Assembly: GCA_023411035.1 (NCBI GenBank)
Contig: JAEYPE010000224.1
Coordinates: 1 to 64,000 of the forward strand
Reading direction: 5' to 3'
From: Pseudomonadota bacterium
Lineage (GTDB): Bacteria; Pseudomonadota; Alphaproteobacteria; Azospirillales; Azospirillaceae
DNA: 64,000 nucleotides
Part shown: piece by piece, positions 1 through 13,585 of the stretch
Position numbering within the stretch: position 1 is the stretch's first letter
How the letters are laid out: each line of letters begins with the position of its first letter
Program-made: the position numbers and the translations under genes
The notes under the pieces: model-generated
Told to the model about the DNA's origin: nothing
Databases searched by the model: none
What the model saw: only the letters and a program-made list of their open reading frames with translations

Positions 1-80
1 CCCCTACCCTCCCGCTCTCGACGGACCGAAGGTCCGCCTGTCGCGTCAGCGCAAACCTTTGGTGAGCCTACCCCCAAACG

Positions 81-110
81 AAAACCGGCGCCCCAAGAGG
101 CGCCGGCTCG
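81..110 (-). terminator. Rho-independent terminator of ftsH
   Basis: An 8-bp perfect GC-rich stem (85-92 with 99-106, loop of 6) lies 23 bases past the ftsH stop. On the minus strand it is followed by a short T-rich tract. Bases 1-80 hold no gene I can support; the only structure there is a small palindrome around 24-37. Confidence 0.75.
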
Positions 111-132
111 TCATTCTGCTGGCTGGACCGGA

Positions 133-2070
<1,938 letters not shown>

Positions 2071-2154
2071 GTCGAAAGCCTTTCTGCGAACCCTGCGCGG
2101 AAAGGTAGGCCGATGCGGAGCCATCCCTCCCGGGCTTACGGGCACGTTCCCAGA

Positions 2155-3501
2155 TTAAATAATGCCGACACCGCCTGAAACAACCGGAAAAGCTGGGCCT
2201 GCCAACACCGCCCCGGGAGCGTGCAAAACCGCCGCCGAAAGGGTGAATCCTGGCCGCGAAAAGCCCAGATGCGGCACCGCCGCCAGTCCATTCCCGTCCC
2301 ACAGGGCCGGAAGCGTCTCGCGGACCGGCTCAGGCAGGCCGATCCGGCCCGAATCCGGGCGGGCGGACGGCATCATCCGCCACCCTTCCCGCCCCAGCTT
2401 CGCCACGGTGACCGGGCCGCCCTCCCCCGCCGCCAGCCGAACGGCGAATCGGCGATCCCACCAGACCTCCCCACCGGGGCCAAGGCTCAGCCGTTCGGTG
2501 ACCCCAACCGGCTCGCGCGCGATCACCAAATGCCCCCGGCGCGGCAGGATGCGGCAGCCGCCCAGCGTGCGGCCTCGAAAGCCGCCCCCGGCGATTTCGG
2601 CGAACAGGCGCTCCGCCGCCTCGTCCTTCGGCGGATAGGGAGCGCCGCCGGTCGCGGCGATGCAGCGGACCAGGGCGCGCAGGCCAACTTCCTCGGGCGC
2701 TTCCAGCAAAGCCTTCGGGTTCAGCCGCAGCCAGCCTTCCGGATGGACCTCCGCGGACTCGGCCAGCAGGGCGGCTGTTCCGGTTTCCAGCGCGTTTCGG
2801 GCGCGGGCGGCCCGGCGGGCGAGGTCGGCCAGACGCAGCGGGTCCAGCCCCTCGGCGGCCAGCACCTCCCCCGCCGCGCGCAGGCGGGCGCGGGCGAAGA
2901 TCGGGTTGCGGTTCGACGGGTCTTCCACCCACTCCTGGCCGAAGGCGCGGCAGGTCGCCACCAGCCGCTCTTGCGGCAGGTCCAGCAGGGGCCGGACCAC
3001 CCGGACCGCCCCCGCCGCGCGCACCGGCGCCATGCCGGCAAGTCCGTCGATGCCGGAGCCGCGGGCGAAGCGCATCAGCACCGTTTCGGCCTGATCGTCG
3101 CGATGGTGGGCGAGCGCCAGATGCAGGATGCCCTCGTCCCGGCAGCGCTCCGCCAGCAGGCGGTGGCGCGCCGCACGGGCCGCGGCCTGGATGCCGGTGG
3201 CCGGTTTCTCACCGTCCCAGCGCAGAACGGCGTGGGGAATGCCGCGCGCCTGGAGCCAGCCGCCCACCTTTGCGGCCTCCGCCGCCGATTCCACTCGCAG
3301 GCCGTGGTCCACGGTCAGGGCCAGAACCGTCCCGCCCCGCCCCGCCGCCCAGCCTTGGGCGAGCAGGGCCAGCCCCAGGCTGTCCGCCCCGCCGGACACA
3401 CCGACGGCCAGACGGGGCCGCGCTTCGAAGCCGCCCAGCCGGTCCATGCGGGCGGCGAACTCTTCCGGAGAGATCGGGCCGGCTGGGGAGGAGGCGTTCA
3501 C
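2155..3501 (-). CDS. tilS: tRNA(Ile)-lysidine synthetase TilS
   Basis: Converts C34 of the minor tRNA-Ile anticodon (CAU) to lysidine using ATP and lysine, so the tRNA reads AUA. The 448-residue protein has the N-terminal PP-loop ATPase motif SGGADS near residue 30 and the HHRDDQAET segment typical of TilS. The C-terminal half is more divergent, as usual. The start is taken as GTG 3501, eight bases after the cpoB stop, because sequence upstream in this frame is cpoB read out of frame. Met at about residue 21 (MDRLGG) is an alternative. It lies directly upstream of ftsH, as in many bacteria. Confidence 0.93.
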   Translation of the reverse strand: MNASSPAGPISPEEFAARMDRLGGFEARPRLAVGVSGGADSLGLALLAQGWAAGRGGTVLALTVDHGLRVESAAEAAKVGGWLQARGIPHAVLRWDGEKPATGIQAAARAARHRLLAERCRDEGILHLALAHHRDDQAETVLMRFARGSGIDGLAGMAPVRAAGAVRVVRPLLDLPQERLVATCRAFGQEWVEDPSNRNPIFARARLRAAGEVLAAEGLDPLRLADLARRAARARNALETGTAALLAESAEVHPEGWLRLNPKALLEAPEEVGLRALVRCIAATGGAPYPPKDEAAERLFAEIAGGGFRGRTLGGCRILPRRGHLVIAREPVGVTERLSLGPGGEVWWDRRFAVRLAAGEGGPVTVAKLGREGWRMMPSARPDSGRIGLPEPVRETLPALWDGNGLAAVPHLGFSRPGFTLSAAVLHAPGAVLAGPAFPVVSGGVGII

Positions 3502-3509
3502 CGCCCCCG

Positions 3510-4406
3510 TCAGGCGCAGTTCAGGCGCCGGCGCTCCGTATCGGCGCGGCGCTTCACGCTGGCCGACGCTTCCGGGAACTTGGAGATCAACTGGTTGAAG
3601 GCCGTGCAGGCGTCCTTCTTCTGGTTGAGCTGCTGCAACGACATGCCGAGCTTCAGGAGGTTGTCCGCCGCCTTGTTGTTCTTCGGATATTTCTGCACGC
3701 CCTCGGCGAAGGCCACGGCGGCGTCCTGGAACTTGTTGCGGACGTAATAGGTCTCGCCCAGCCAATACTGGGCGTTGCCGGCAAGCTGGTGGTTCTTGTT
3801 CTTCGCCAGGAAGTCGGTGAACGCCTTTTCCGCCTTGTCATAGTCGGACTGGCGCAGCAGTTCGAAGGCGCGCTCGTATTGCTTTTCCGGGGTCGCGTTC
3901 GCGGGCAGCGGCGCCAAGGCGGCGGTCTGCTTCTCCGTCGGCTTTTCCGGGGTCTTCTCGGGCGCCTTGGCGGCGCTGGGGGCCGCCGCCGGAGCGCTGG
4001 GTTTCGCCGGGGCGCCGAACGGATCGCTGGCCGCCCCGCCGCCCTTGCTCTCCAGTTCCTTCAGGCGGAAGTCGATGTCGCTGTTGACCCGCTCCAGCCG
4101 GTCCTTCATCTGCGAAATCTGATAGGTCGCCTCTTCATAACGCCCGGTCAGTTCCGACAGGGCGCGCTCCAGCTTCTGCAGCCGCACCTCGAAATCCGCG
4201 GCCAGCGAGGGTTGGATCTCGGCGGTCTGGCCCCGTGCGTAGGGGCTGGGATAGGCCTGCGCCACCTCGACACGCCCGCCCAGAGCCTCCACCCCCGACT
4301 CCAGCCGGTCCAGACGGTCCTGCATCGAAGCCGTCTGGGCGAAGACGGAACCGCTGCACAGCAGGCCGCCAAGCAGAAGAGCGGCGAAGGAAGTGGTCTT
4401 GGTCAT
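3510..4406 (-). CDS. cpoB: Tol-Pal system periplasmic protein CpoB/YbgF
   Basis: Periplasmic protein of the Tol-Pal envelope-constriction machinery; in E. coli it coordinates peptidoglycan synthesis with outer-membrane invagination. The 298 residues comprise a signal peptide (about 1-23, cleaved after VFA), a coiled coil (27-115), a Pro/Ala/Lys-rich linker, and C-terminal TPR repeats (about 170-290) with the pattern QYWLGETYYVRNKF. It is followed after 8 bases by tilS. tolB and pal, which normally precede it, are not upstream: eno and a terminator lie there instead, so the tol-pal core must be elsewhere. Confidence 0.92.
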   Translation of the reverse strand: MTKTTSFAALLLGGLLCSGSVFAQTASMQDRLDRLESGVEALGGRVEVAQAYPSPYARGQTAEIQPSLAADFEVRLQKLERALSELTGRYEEATYQISQMKDRLERVNSDIDFRLKELESKGGGAASDPFGAPAKPSAPAAAPSAAKAPEKTPEKPTEKQTAALAPLPANATPEKQYERAFELLRQSDYDKAEKAFTDFLAKNKNHQLAGNAQYWLGETYYVRNKFQDAAVAFAEGVQKYPKNNKAADNLLKLGMSLQQLNQKKDACTAFNQLISKFPEASASVKRRADTERRRLNCA

Positions 4407-4580
4407 GCGTCGAGGGTCCTGTCCGGGCGGGGAATGCCGTCTTGATGAGGGAGCCGTGATAAGGGTGCCGGGCCAAGCGGGCGAAACTAAGGCGGCTGTT
4501 TACCAGAATCGCGCGCGCCGTGCACGGTGGTGATTTGGGGATCTCCCGCGCACCGGGCGCAGACCAGAGGATGAATGCAG

Positions 4581-4622
4581 AAAAAAAAGCCCCTTCCCGG
4601 TTTCCCGGAAAGGGGCTTTTTT
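4581..4622 (-). terminator. Strong, near-symmetrical terminator downstream of eno
   Basis: A 13-bp stem pairs AAAAAAGCCCCTT with AAGGGGCTTTTTT across a 14-base loop. A-tracts and T-tracts on both sides would let it work in either direction. It lies 26 bases past the eno stop and separates eno from cpoB. Confidence 0.9.
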
Positions 4623-4647
4623 CCCAAAGAGGGTCCCTGAAAGCGCC

Positions 4648-5925
<1,278 letters not shown>

Positions 5926-6222
5926 ATTGGTTCTTCCTCCGCGTTGCGCGCGTGCACCGGACGATCTTTCCAGGCGAAAAAGAAGCGCGCGGGCTTGATA
6001 GCCTTGCGTGCGGGGGGATGCAAGGCCGCAGGGGCGCAAAATCGCACGGAACGACGCCCCCAACGGCGGGACGCCCTATCCGATTGTCCACCGCACCTCC
6101 TTCCAAAGTCGCATAGACCTCCTTGTCCCGTACCCGTAACGTTCTAACGTTCGCTAGCGGGGACCGCCCGCGGCGGGCGGGAAACACCCCACTGGCCCAT
6201 CACAAACGCGGAGGACCCACCC
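5926..6222. promoter_or_regulatory. Divergent promoter region between eno and pqqA
   Basis: This 297-base gap has no supported gene. It contains a direct repeat AACGTT-CT-AACGTT (6138-6151), a 7-bp hairpin with a 3-base loop (6164-6180), and the GGAGG site of pqqA at 6210-6214. Promoters for both eno and pqqA should lie here, but I cannot assign -35/-10 boxes with confidence. Confidence 0.4.
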
Positions 6223-6303
6223 ATGAAGACCTGGCGCAAGCCCCAGATCGTCGAAATCGCCGTCGGCACCGAAATCAACGCCTACGCCTGCGCCCGCCTC
6301 TGA
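6223..6303 (+). CDS. pqqA: PQQ precursor peptide PqqA
   Basis: The 26-residue ribosomal precursor of pyrroloquinoline quinone. It begins MKTWRKPQIVEI and contains the conserved E-x3-Y pair (Glu17 and Tyr21), whose side chains are cross-linked by PqqE and become the cofactor skeleton. A GGAGG site lies 8 bases before the ATG. It is first in the pqqABCDE operon, and a 67-base spacer separates it from pqqB. It is easily missed because of its length. Confidence 0.93.
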   Translation: MKTWRKPQIVEIAVGTEINAYACARL

Positions 6304-6370
6304 TCGCGGGACGACCGTTGCACCGGTTTCATTGCCGATGACCACCGCCGCCTGACACGGAAAGCGTCCC

Positions 6371-7300
6371 ATGCTGTCGATCCTCGTCCTTGGCTCCGCG
6401 GCGGGCGGCGGTTTCCCGCAATGGAACTGCAACTGCGCGGGCTGCCGCCGCGCCCGATCCGGCGATCCGGCGGCCCGTCCGCGCACCCAGTCGTCGCTGG
6501 CCGTCAGCGGCGGCGACGGGCGCTGGGTGCTGCTGAACGCCTCGCCAGACATCGGCCACCAAATCCGCGCCAATCCGGCGCTGCACCCCAAGACCGGCCT
6601 GCGCGACAGCCCCATCGCCGCGGCGGTGCTGACCAACGCCGACATCGACCATGTGGCGGGCCTGCTGACGCTGCGCGAATCCCAGCCGCTGGCCGTCTAT
6701 GCCACCGACCGGGTGCATGGCGTTTTGGAGGCGAACTCCGTCTTCCGCGTGGTCAATCCGGAACTGGCCCCGCGCCGCGCCATGGCGCTGGACCGGCCCT
6801 GGGTGCCCGCCGACGCCGCCGGCACTCCCCTGCCCTTCGAGATCGAAGCCTTCGCCGTGCCCGGCAAGGTCGCGCTCTATCTGGAGGACCCGGCCGCCGC
6901 CGGCTTCGGTTCGGTGGCGGAGGACACGGTGGCGCTGCGCATCCGCGACCGGAACGGCGACGGGGAGTTCTTCTACATCCCCGGCTGTTCGGCCATGCCC
7001 GGCTGGCTGGCCGACCGGCTGCGCGGGGCGCCGCTGGTGCTGTTCGACGGCACCACCTGGACCGACGACGAGATGCTTCTCGCCGGCACCGGCACCAAGA
7101 CCGGCCAGCGCATGGGCCATATGGCGATGTCCGGCCCGGACGGCACCATCGCCGCCTTCGCGGGGCTGGGGGTGCGGCGCAAGGTCTTCGTGCACATCAA
7201 CAACACCAACCCGGCCCTGCTGGACGACTCGCCCGAACGGGCCGCCGCCGAAGCCGAAGGCTGGGACATCGCATACGACGGGATGGAGTTCACCCTATGA
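6371..7300 (+). CDS. pqqB: PQQ biosynthesis protein PqqB
   Basis: Metallo-beta-lactamase-fold oxygenase-type protein of PQQ synthesis, proposed to hydroxylate the tyrosine moiety of the processed PqqA. It has 309 residues, the usual family length. The N-terminus LGSAAGGGFPQWNCNC is diagnostic, with the Cys pattern that binds zinc. The usual HxHxDH site is degenerate (TNADIDH), as in other PqqB proteins. GGAAAG precedes the ATG. The stop overlaps the pqqC start (ATGA), implying translational coupling. Confidence 0.96.
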   Translation: MLSILVLGSAAGGGFPQWNCNCAGCRRARSGDPAARPRTQSSLAVSGGDGRWVLLNASPDIGHQIRANPALHPKTGLRDSPIAAAVLTNADIDHVAGLLTLRESQPLAVYATDRVHGVLEANSVFRVVNPELAPRRAMALDRPWVPADAAGTPLPFEIEAFAVPGKVALYLEDPAAAGFGSVAEDTVALRIRDRNGDGEFFYIPGCSAMPGWLADRLRGAPLVLFDGTTWTDDEMLLAGTGTKTGQRMGHMAMSGPDGTIAAFAGLGVRRKVFVHINNTNPALLDDSPERAAAEAEGWDIAYDGMEFTL

Positions 7301-8073
7301 CGAGACTGCTGTCGCGCGAGGAATTGGAAAGCGAGCTGCGCGCCATCGGCGAGCGCCAGTACCATGACCTCCACCCCTTCCACAAACTGCTGCATGGCGG
7401 AAAGCTGAAGCGCGGGCAGGTCCAGGCCTGGGCGCTGAACCGCTTTTATTATCAGGTCTCCATCCCGAAGAAGGATCTGGCGCTGATGGCGCGGATGGAC
7501 GACCCGGCGCTGCGCCGCGCCTGGATTCAGCGCGTGCTGGACCATGACGGCTTCGGCGAAAGCGCGCAGCGCGAGGAAGGCAAGGTCGGCGGGATCGAGC
7601 GCTGGCTGCGTCTGACCGACGGGCTGGGGCTGGACCGCGACTATGTGACCTCCCTGAAGGGCATCCTGCCGGCGACCCGCTACGCCGTGGATTCCTACGT
7701 CAACTTCGTGTCCACCAAGTCCACGCTGGAGGCCGTCGCCTCCTCCCTGACCGAGCTGTTCGCGCCGGCCATCCACAGGGAGCGCATCGCGGGGTTCGAG
7801 GCCTATTACGCCTTCGCCAACGACGCCACCCTCTCCTACTTCCGCAAGCGGCTGGACGAAGCGCCGCGCGACGTGGAGTTCGGGCTCCAGTATGTGCTGG
7901 ACAACGCCCGGACGGTGGAGCAGCAGCAGGCGGTGATCGCCGCGCTGCGCCACAAGGCGGAGCTTCTGTGGGCGCAGTTGGACGCGCTGCATCACGCCTA
8001 TGTCTCGCCCGGCCTCATCCCGCCCGGCGCCTTCGTGCCGGACGACATGGAGCCGACGGTCTACGCGCGATGA
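7297..8073 (+). CDS. pqqC: Pyrroloquinoline-quinone synthase PqqC
   Basis: Cofactor-free oxidase that performs the last ring closure and eight-electron oxidation producing PQQ. The 258 residues form the helical TenA/haem-oxygenase-like fold. Family hallmarks include LHPFHKLLHGG, NRFYYQVSIPKKD and the C-terminal half with YVLDNARTVEQQ. The start overlaps the pqqB stop by four bases, and the stop overlaps the pqqD start in the same way. Confidence 0.96.
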   Translation: MTRLLSREELESELRAIGERQYHDLHPFHKLLHGGKLKRGQVQAWALNRFYYQVSIPKKDLALMARMDDPALRRAWIQRVLDHDGFGESAQREEGKVGGIERWLRLTDGLGLDRDYVTSLKGILPATRYAVDSYVNFVSTKSTLEAVASSLTELFAPAIHRERIAGFEAYYAFANDATLSYFRKRLDEAPRDVEFGLQYVLDNARTVEQQQAVIAALRHKAELLWAQLDALHHAYVSPGLIPPGAFVPDDMEPTVYAR

Positions 8074-8357
8074 CGGCGCGGCTGGGCGAAGAGGACCGGG
8101 TGCGGCTGGCGCCCGGCGTCATGCTTCGCCAGGACCGGGTGCGCGGCCACTGGCAGCTTCTGGGGCCGGAGCGCGTGCTGGTCCTGGATGACGTGGCTCT
8201 GGAGGTGGTGCGCGCCGCCACCGCCCAGCCGCCGGTGACGGTGGGCGCCGCCATCGAGGCGCTGGCCAGCCAATTCGACGCCCCGCGGGAGGAGATCGCC
8301 GCGGACGTGTTGGAAGTATTGGCCGACATGATCGCAAAGGGGTTCCTGACCCGATGA
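8070..8357 (+). CDS. pqqD: PQQ peptide chaperone PqqD
   Basis: A 95-residue winged-helix RiPP-recognition protein that binds PqqA and presents it to PqqE. Visible family features are the RLAPGVMLRQDRVRGHWQLL segment and a following LLGPERVLVLDD strand-turn. ATGA overlaps with both pqqC and pqqE tie it into the operon. It is a free-standing PqqD, not fused to PqqC or PqqE. Confidence 0.94.
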   Translation: MTARLGEEDRVRLAPGVMLRQDRVRGHWQLLGPERVLVLDDVALEVVRAATAQPPVTVGAAIEALASQFDAPREEIAADVLEVLADMIAKGFLTR

Positions 8358-9460
8358 CCTCCTGTGGCGCCATGACCGGGATCGAACCGCCGCTGGCCCT
8401 TCTGGCGGAGCTGACCCACCGTTGCCCGCTGCGCTGCGCCTACTGTTCCAACCCGCTGGCGCTCGACCCGGCCAGCCGGGAACTCGACACCGCCGCATGG
8501 TGCCGCGTGCTGGACGAGGCGGCGGACCTGGGCATCCTCCAGGTGCATTTCTCCGGCGGCGAGCCGACCGCCCGCAAGGACCTGGAAACGCTCGTCGCCC
8601 ACGCCACCGGGGCCGGGCTCTACGCCAACCTCATCACCTCGGCGGTGCTGCTCGACCGCGCGCGGCTGGAGCGGCTGCGCGACGCCGGGCTCCAGCATGT
8701 GCAGATCGGCTTCCAGGACACCCAGCCGGCCAAGGCCGAACTGATCAGCGGCTTCCCCGGCGGCCAGCCGAAGAAGCTGGAGGTGGCGCGCGACGTGACC
8801 GACGTCGGCATGGCGTTGACCGTCAACGCCATCGTGCAGCGCCACAACATCGACCGGGTGGACGATTTCATCGACATGGCGCTGGATCTCAAGGCGGGCC
8901 GGATCGAGATCGCCAACGTCCAGTATTACGGCTGGGCGCTGAAGAACCGGGCCGCCCTGATGCCCACCCGCGAACAGTTGATCCGCATGGACGAGCGGGT
9001 GCGCGCCCGCCTGCCGGAATTGAAGGGCCGGCTGGTCGTCGATTACGTGGTGCCGGACTATTACGCGAAGCGCCCGAAGGCCTGCATGGGCGGCTGGGGC
9101 CGCAAGTTCATGAACGTCACCCCCAGCGGCGCGGCTCTGCCCTGCCACGCCGCGGAAACCATCCCCGGCCTGACCTTCGACCGGGTGACGGAGCGTCCGC
9201 TGGCCGACATCTGGGCCAACTCGACCGCGTTCCAGCGCTACCGCGGCACCGATTGGATGCCGCAGCCCTGCCGGAGCTGCGACCAGAAGGAAATCGATTG
9301 GGGCGGCTGCCGCTGTCAGGCGCTGGCGCTGACCGGAAACGCCGACAACACCGACCCGGTGTGCGAACTGTCCGAGCATCATGGCCGGCTCGCCGGCATC
9401 ACCGCGACGGACGGCGGCACGGAAGAGGTGTCCCTGACCTACCGGAGATTCAGCCTGTAA
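8354..9460 (+). CDS. pqqE: PqqA peptide cyclase PqqE (radical SAM)
   Basis: Radical SAM enzyme that forms the Glu-Tyr carbon-carbon cross-link in PqqA. The 368-residue protein has the SAM iron-sulfur motif C24-x3-C28-x2-C31, the glycine-rich FSGGEP motif, and a C-terminal SPASM-type cysteine set for auxiliary clusters, including CRSC and the Cys pair in WGGCRC. It is last in the operon. No quinoprotein dehydrogenase that would use PQQ is encoded in the window. Confidence 0.96.
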   Translation: MTSCGAMTGIEPPLALLAELTHRCPLRCAYCSNPLALDPASRELDTAAWCRVLDEAADLGILQVHFSGGEPTARKDLETLVAHATGAGLYANLITSAVLLDRARLERLRDAGLQHVQIGFQDTQPAKAELISGFPGGQPKKLEVARDVTDVGMALTVNAIVQRHNIDRVDDFIDMALDLKAGRIEIANVQYYGWALKNRAALMPTREQLIRMDERVRARLPELKGRLVVDYVVPDYYAKRPKACMGGWGRKFMNVTPSGAALPCHAAETIPGLTFDRVTERPLADIWANSTAFQRYRGTDWMPQPCRSCDQKEIDWGGCRCQALALTGNADNTDPVCELSEHHGRLAGITATDGGTEEVSLTYRRFSL

Positions 9461-9505
9461 GGGCCGGCCCCCTTCCCGCTGTCCGAAAAGAGGGCCTGTC
9501 CCGTA

Positions 9506-9919
9506 TCACTTCTTCGGGGCGGTTCCCGCCGATGCGGTGGGCTTGGAGCCGCCGACCGCGGCGATGCGGCCCTTGATCTCGTCATAGACGTTCTGCGGGA
9601 CGATCTTCTTGGTGACCAGTTCGTCCTTCGACCGGTAGGGGCGGTTCTTCACGATGGCGTCGGACCGCGCCTCTCCAATGCCCGGCAGGGTCTGAAGCTC
9701 GTCCTTGCCGGCGGTGTTGAGGTCGATGACCTTGGCCTTCGCCGCCGACGATCCACTGCTGGTGGGGGGAGCGGTTGTTGTGGAGCCGCTGCCGCCCGGC
9801 GGCATGGCCGGCTTGGCCTGCGGAGCGGGCGCAGTGGATGGGGCGGTCGATTGCGCGAGGGCGGGAACGGCGATCATCGCTCCCAAAGCGGCGATGGCGC
9901 ACAGGCGGATCAGCTTCAT
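9506..9919 (-). CDS. Secreted ComEA-like helix-hairpin-helix protein
   Basis: A 137-residue protein with a signal peptide (cleavage after PALAQ), a low-complexity Ser/Thr/Pro/Ala linker, then a helix-hairpin-helix DNA-binding domain (about residues 70-120) with IDLNTAGKDELQTLPGIG, as in ComEA. ComEA proteins bind incoming DNA in the periplasm during natural uptake, but single-domain relatives are widespread and often uncharacterised. ATG 9919 was chosen because it begins the signal peptide. It converges with pqqE and follows kdsA on the same strand. Confidence 0.82.
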   Translation of the reverse strand: MKLIRLCAIAALGAMIAVPALAQSTAPSTAPAPQAKPAMPPGGSGSTTTAPPTSSGSSAAKAKVIDLNTAGKDELQTLPGIGEARSDAIVKNRPYRSKDELVTKKIVPQNVYDEIKGRIAAVGGSKPTASAGTAPKK

Positions 9920-10028
9920 GGCGTTGCTCCATGGCTCGAACCCGCGGGCGCTCAACCGTAAGCGCGGCGCCTGCGGTATCTGGACAACGCCCGGCCCCGC
10001 CGCCCGTTCCCCCCGGCCTCTCCTTTCG

Positions 10029-10856
10029 TCAGCCCTTCGCCAGACGGTCGAACGCCTGGAGGCGCGCCAGCAGGGCCGGCATCTCCTTCAGCGGAACCAT
10101 GTTCGGGCCGTCGCTGGGGGCGCAGTCCGGGTTCTCGTGGGTTTCCATGAAGACGGCGGCCACGCCCACGGCGATGGCGGCGCGGGCCAGCACCGGCACG
10201 AACTCCCGCTGGCCGCCGGAGGTGGTGCCCTGCCCGCCCGGCTGCTGCACGGAATGGGTGGCGTCGAAGACCACCGGGAAGCCCGTCTCCGCCATGATCG
10301 GCAGGGAGCGCATGTCCGACACCAGCGTGTTGTAGCCGAAGCTGGCGCCGCGCTCGCACAGCAGCACCTTCTCGTTGCCCGACGCCACCAGCTTCGCCGC
10401 CACGTTCTTCATGTCCCAGGGGGCGAGGAACTGGCCCTTCTTCACGTTGACCGCCCGGCCCGTCTTCGCCGCGGCAACCAACAGGTCGGTCTGCCGGCAC
10501 AGGAAGGCGGGGATCTGGAGAACGTCCACCACCTCCGCCACCGGGGCGCACTGGTCGGCCTCATGCACGTCGGTGATGACCGGGCAGCCGAACCGTTCCT
10601 TGATCTCGGCGAAGATCGGCAGCGCCTTGTCCATGCCGAGGCCGCGGGCCGTGCTGATGGAGGTGCGGTTGGCCTTGTCGAAGGAGGACTTGTAGATCAG
10701 CCCGATGCCCAGCGCGCCGGTCATCTCCATCAGCGCCGCCGCCGTTTCCAGCGCGTGGTCGCGGCTTTCCATCTGGCACGGGCCGGCGATCAGGGTGAAG
10801 GGCCGGTCGTTGGCGATGGTCAGGTTGCCGATCTGGACGGTCTTGGCGGTGGTCAT
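10029..10856 (-). CDS. kdsA: 3-deoxy-8-phosphooctulonate synthase KdsA
   Basis: Condenses arabinose-5-phosphate with phosphoenolpyruvate to give KDO-8-phosphate for lipopolysaccharide. The 275 residues include family motifs LIAGPCQMES, YKSSFDKANRTS, VITDVHEADQC, and VFDATHSVQQPGG. The position of Cys in AGPCQ suggests the metal-dependent class, but this needs an alignment. The ATG at 10856 follows GGAGAG. kdsA near pyrG and eno is a conserved alphaproteobacterial arrangement. Confidence 0.96.
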   Translation of the reverse strand: MTTAKTVQIGNLTIANDRPFTLIAGPCQMESRDHALETAAALMEMTGALGIGLIYKSSFDKANRTSISTARGLGMDKALPIFAEIKERFGCPVITDVHEADQCAPVAEVVDVLQIPAFLCRQTDLLVAAAKTGRAVNVKKGQFLAPWDMKNVAAKLVASGNEKVLLCERGASFGYNTLVSDMRSLPIMAETGFPVVFDATHSVQQPGGQGTTSGGQREFVPVLARAAIAVGVAAVFMETHENPDCAPSDGPNMVPLKEMPALLARLQAFDRLAKG

Positions 10857-10958
10857 CCCGTGCTCTCCAAAAAGCAATGCGAGGGGACGCATGCCAACGC
10901 CCCCTCGCGCTGCCCATTCCTTCCCAGATATTGGCGATCCCGGTCAACCGGAATGGCG

Positions 10959-11657
10959 TCAACCCAGATGCCGCTTGAAGAAGGCAGCCGTGCGCCCGTT
11001 GGCGAGGTCCGCCGCCTGCGCGTCGAAATGGGCGCCGCCGACGCGGGCGAAGGCGTGGTCCATACCCGGATAGACATGGGCGGTCACGTTCGGGTTGCTC
11101 TTCACCGCAGCCAGAACCTTCTCCCGCGCCTCCGGCGGAACGAAGCGGTCCTTCTCCGCGATGTGCAGCAGCAGAGGCTTCGCGATGTTCGGCGCCTCGC
11201 CGGTCAGCCCGTCCAGCCCGACGCCGTAATAGCTGACATTCGCGTCGGAATCGGAGCGCGCCGCCATCATGAAGGCGAGCCGACCGCCCAGGCAGTAGCC
11301 GACCGACCCAACCTTGCCCGTGCAATCGGGGTTCCCGCGCAGCCAGCCCAGCGTCGCCTTCAGGTCCTCCACCGCCTTGTCCTGGTCCAGGCCGTTCATC
11401 AAGGCGACGGCGCGGTTCCACTCCTCCTGCGTCTTGTCGGTGAGTTGGATTCCCGGCTGCTGCCGCCAGAACAGGTCCGGGCAAACGGCCAGCCAGCCCT
11501 GCGCGGCGAAGCCGTCGCACAGGTCGCGCATGACCTGATTGACCCCGAAGATTTCCTGGATGACGACGAGCCCCGGCGCCGGTCCGCCGCCCGCCGGCTT
11601 GGCCACATAGGCGGAGAAGCTGCCGCCGTCGCCGGCGGGGATGCTGATGTCGGTCAT
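10959..11657 (-). CDS. Dienelactone hydrolase-family protein
   Basis: Alpha/beta hydrolase of 232 residues. The family triad is visible: nucleophilic Cys in GYCLGGR, an Asp in the EKDRFVP segment, and His in GMDHAFAR. The known family member hydrolyses dienelactone in chlorocatechol breakdown, but most chromosomal relatives have unknown substrates and no catechol genes are nearby. It sits between pyrG and kdsA on the same strand. ATG 11657 was chosen because the 28 codons upstream fall in the pyrG terminator. Confidence 0.88.
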   Translation of the reverse strand: MTDISIPAGDGGSFSAYVAKPAGGGPAPGLVVIQEIFGVNQVMRDLCDGFAAQGWLAVCPDLFWRQQPGIQLTDKTQEEWNRAVALMNGLDQDKAVEDLKATLGWLRGNPDCTGKVGSVGYCLGGRLAFMMAARSDSDANVSYYGVGLDGLTGEAPNIAKPLLLHIAEKDRFVPPEAREKVLAAVKSNPNVTAHVYPGMDHAFARVGGAHFDAQAADLANGRTAAFFKRHLG

Positions 11658-11696
11658 GGCGTCTCTGACCCCTTGGTTTTCCCTGGCCCATAATGC

Positions 11697-11730
11697 AAAA
11701 GCGGCGGCCGTTGGCTCGGCCGCCGCTTTC
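11697..11730 (-). terminator. Terminator hairpin downstream of pyrG
   Basis: A 14-base arm (AAAAGCGGCGGCCG) pairs with its complement across a 6-base loop. The run of T residues on the minus strand is only four long, so termination may be partial, allowing read-through into the hydrolase gene. Confidence 0.7.
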
Positions 11731-11810
11731 ACTATAACCACCGGGAACCCGGAACAGGCACGCGCGGGGGAGGAAGCCCCTCCCCCAACGGTGGAATCAG
11801 ACCCCTTTAA

Positions 11811-13439
<1,629 letters not shown>

Positions 13440-13524
13440 GTCCGTCCGAAGACCTTGAGAGCCTGTTCCGTTCCCCGAATTCGGACCGCCCACCGGGCAA
13501 TGCCCAGTTCGACGATCCTCAAAA

Positions 13525-13555
13525 GAAAGAGGCGGCTTCGGGGGAGGCCGCCTCA
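13525..13555 (-). terminator. Terminator between secG and pyrG
   Basis: An 8-bp stem GAGGCGGC/GCCGCCTC with a 10-base loop is followed on the minus strand by TTTCTTTTG. It lies just past the secG stop, so pyrG probably has its own promoter in the roughly 90 bases before its start. Confidence 0.75.
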
Positions 13556-13585
13556 CGTCAGACCCGACCGGACCGGCGCCGCGTT

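Noticed and set aside
2071..2145. N-terminal extension of FtsH to an upstream ATG
   Set aside because: The extra 25 residues are Arg/Pro-rich, absent from the family, and the GTG at 2070 has a ribosome site.
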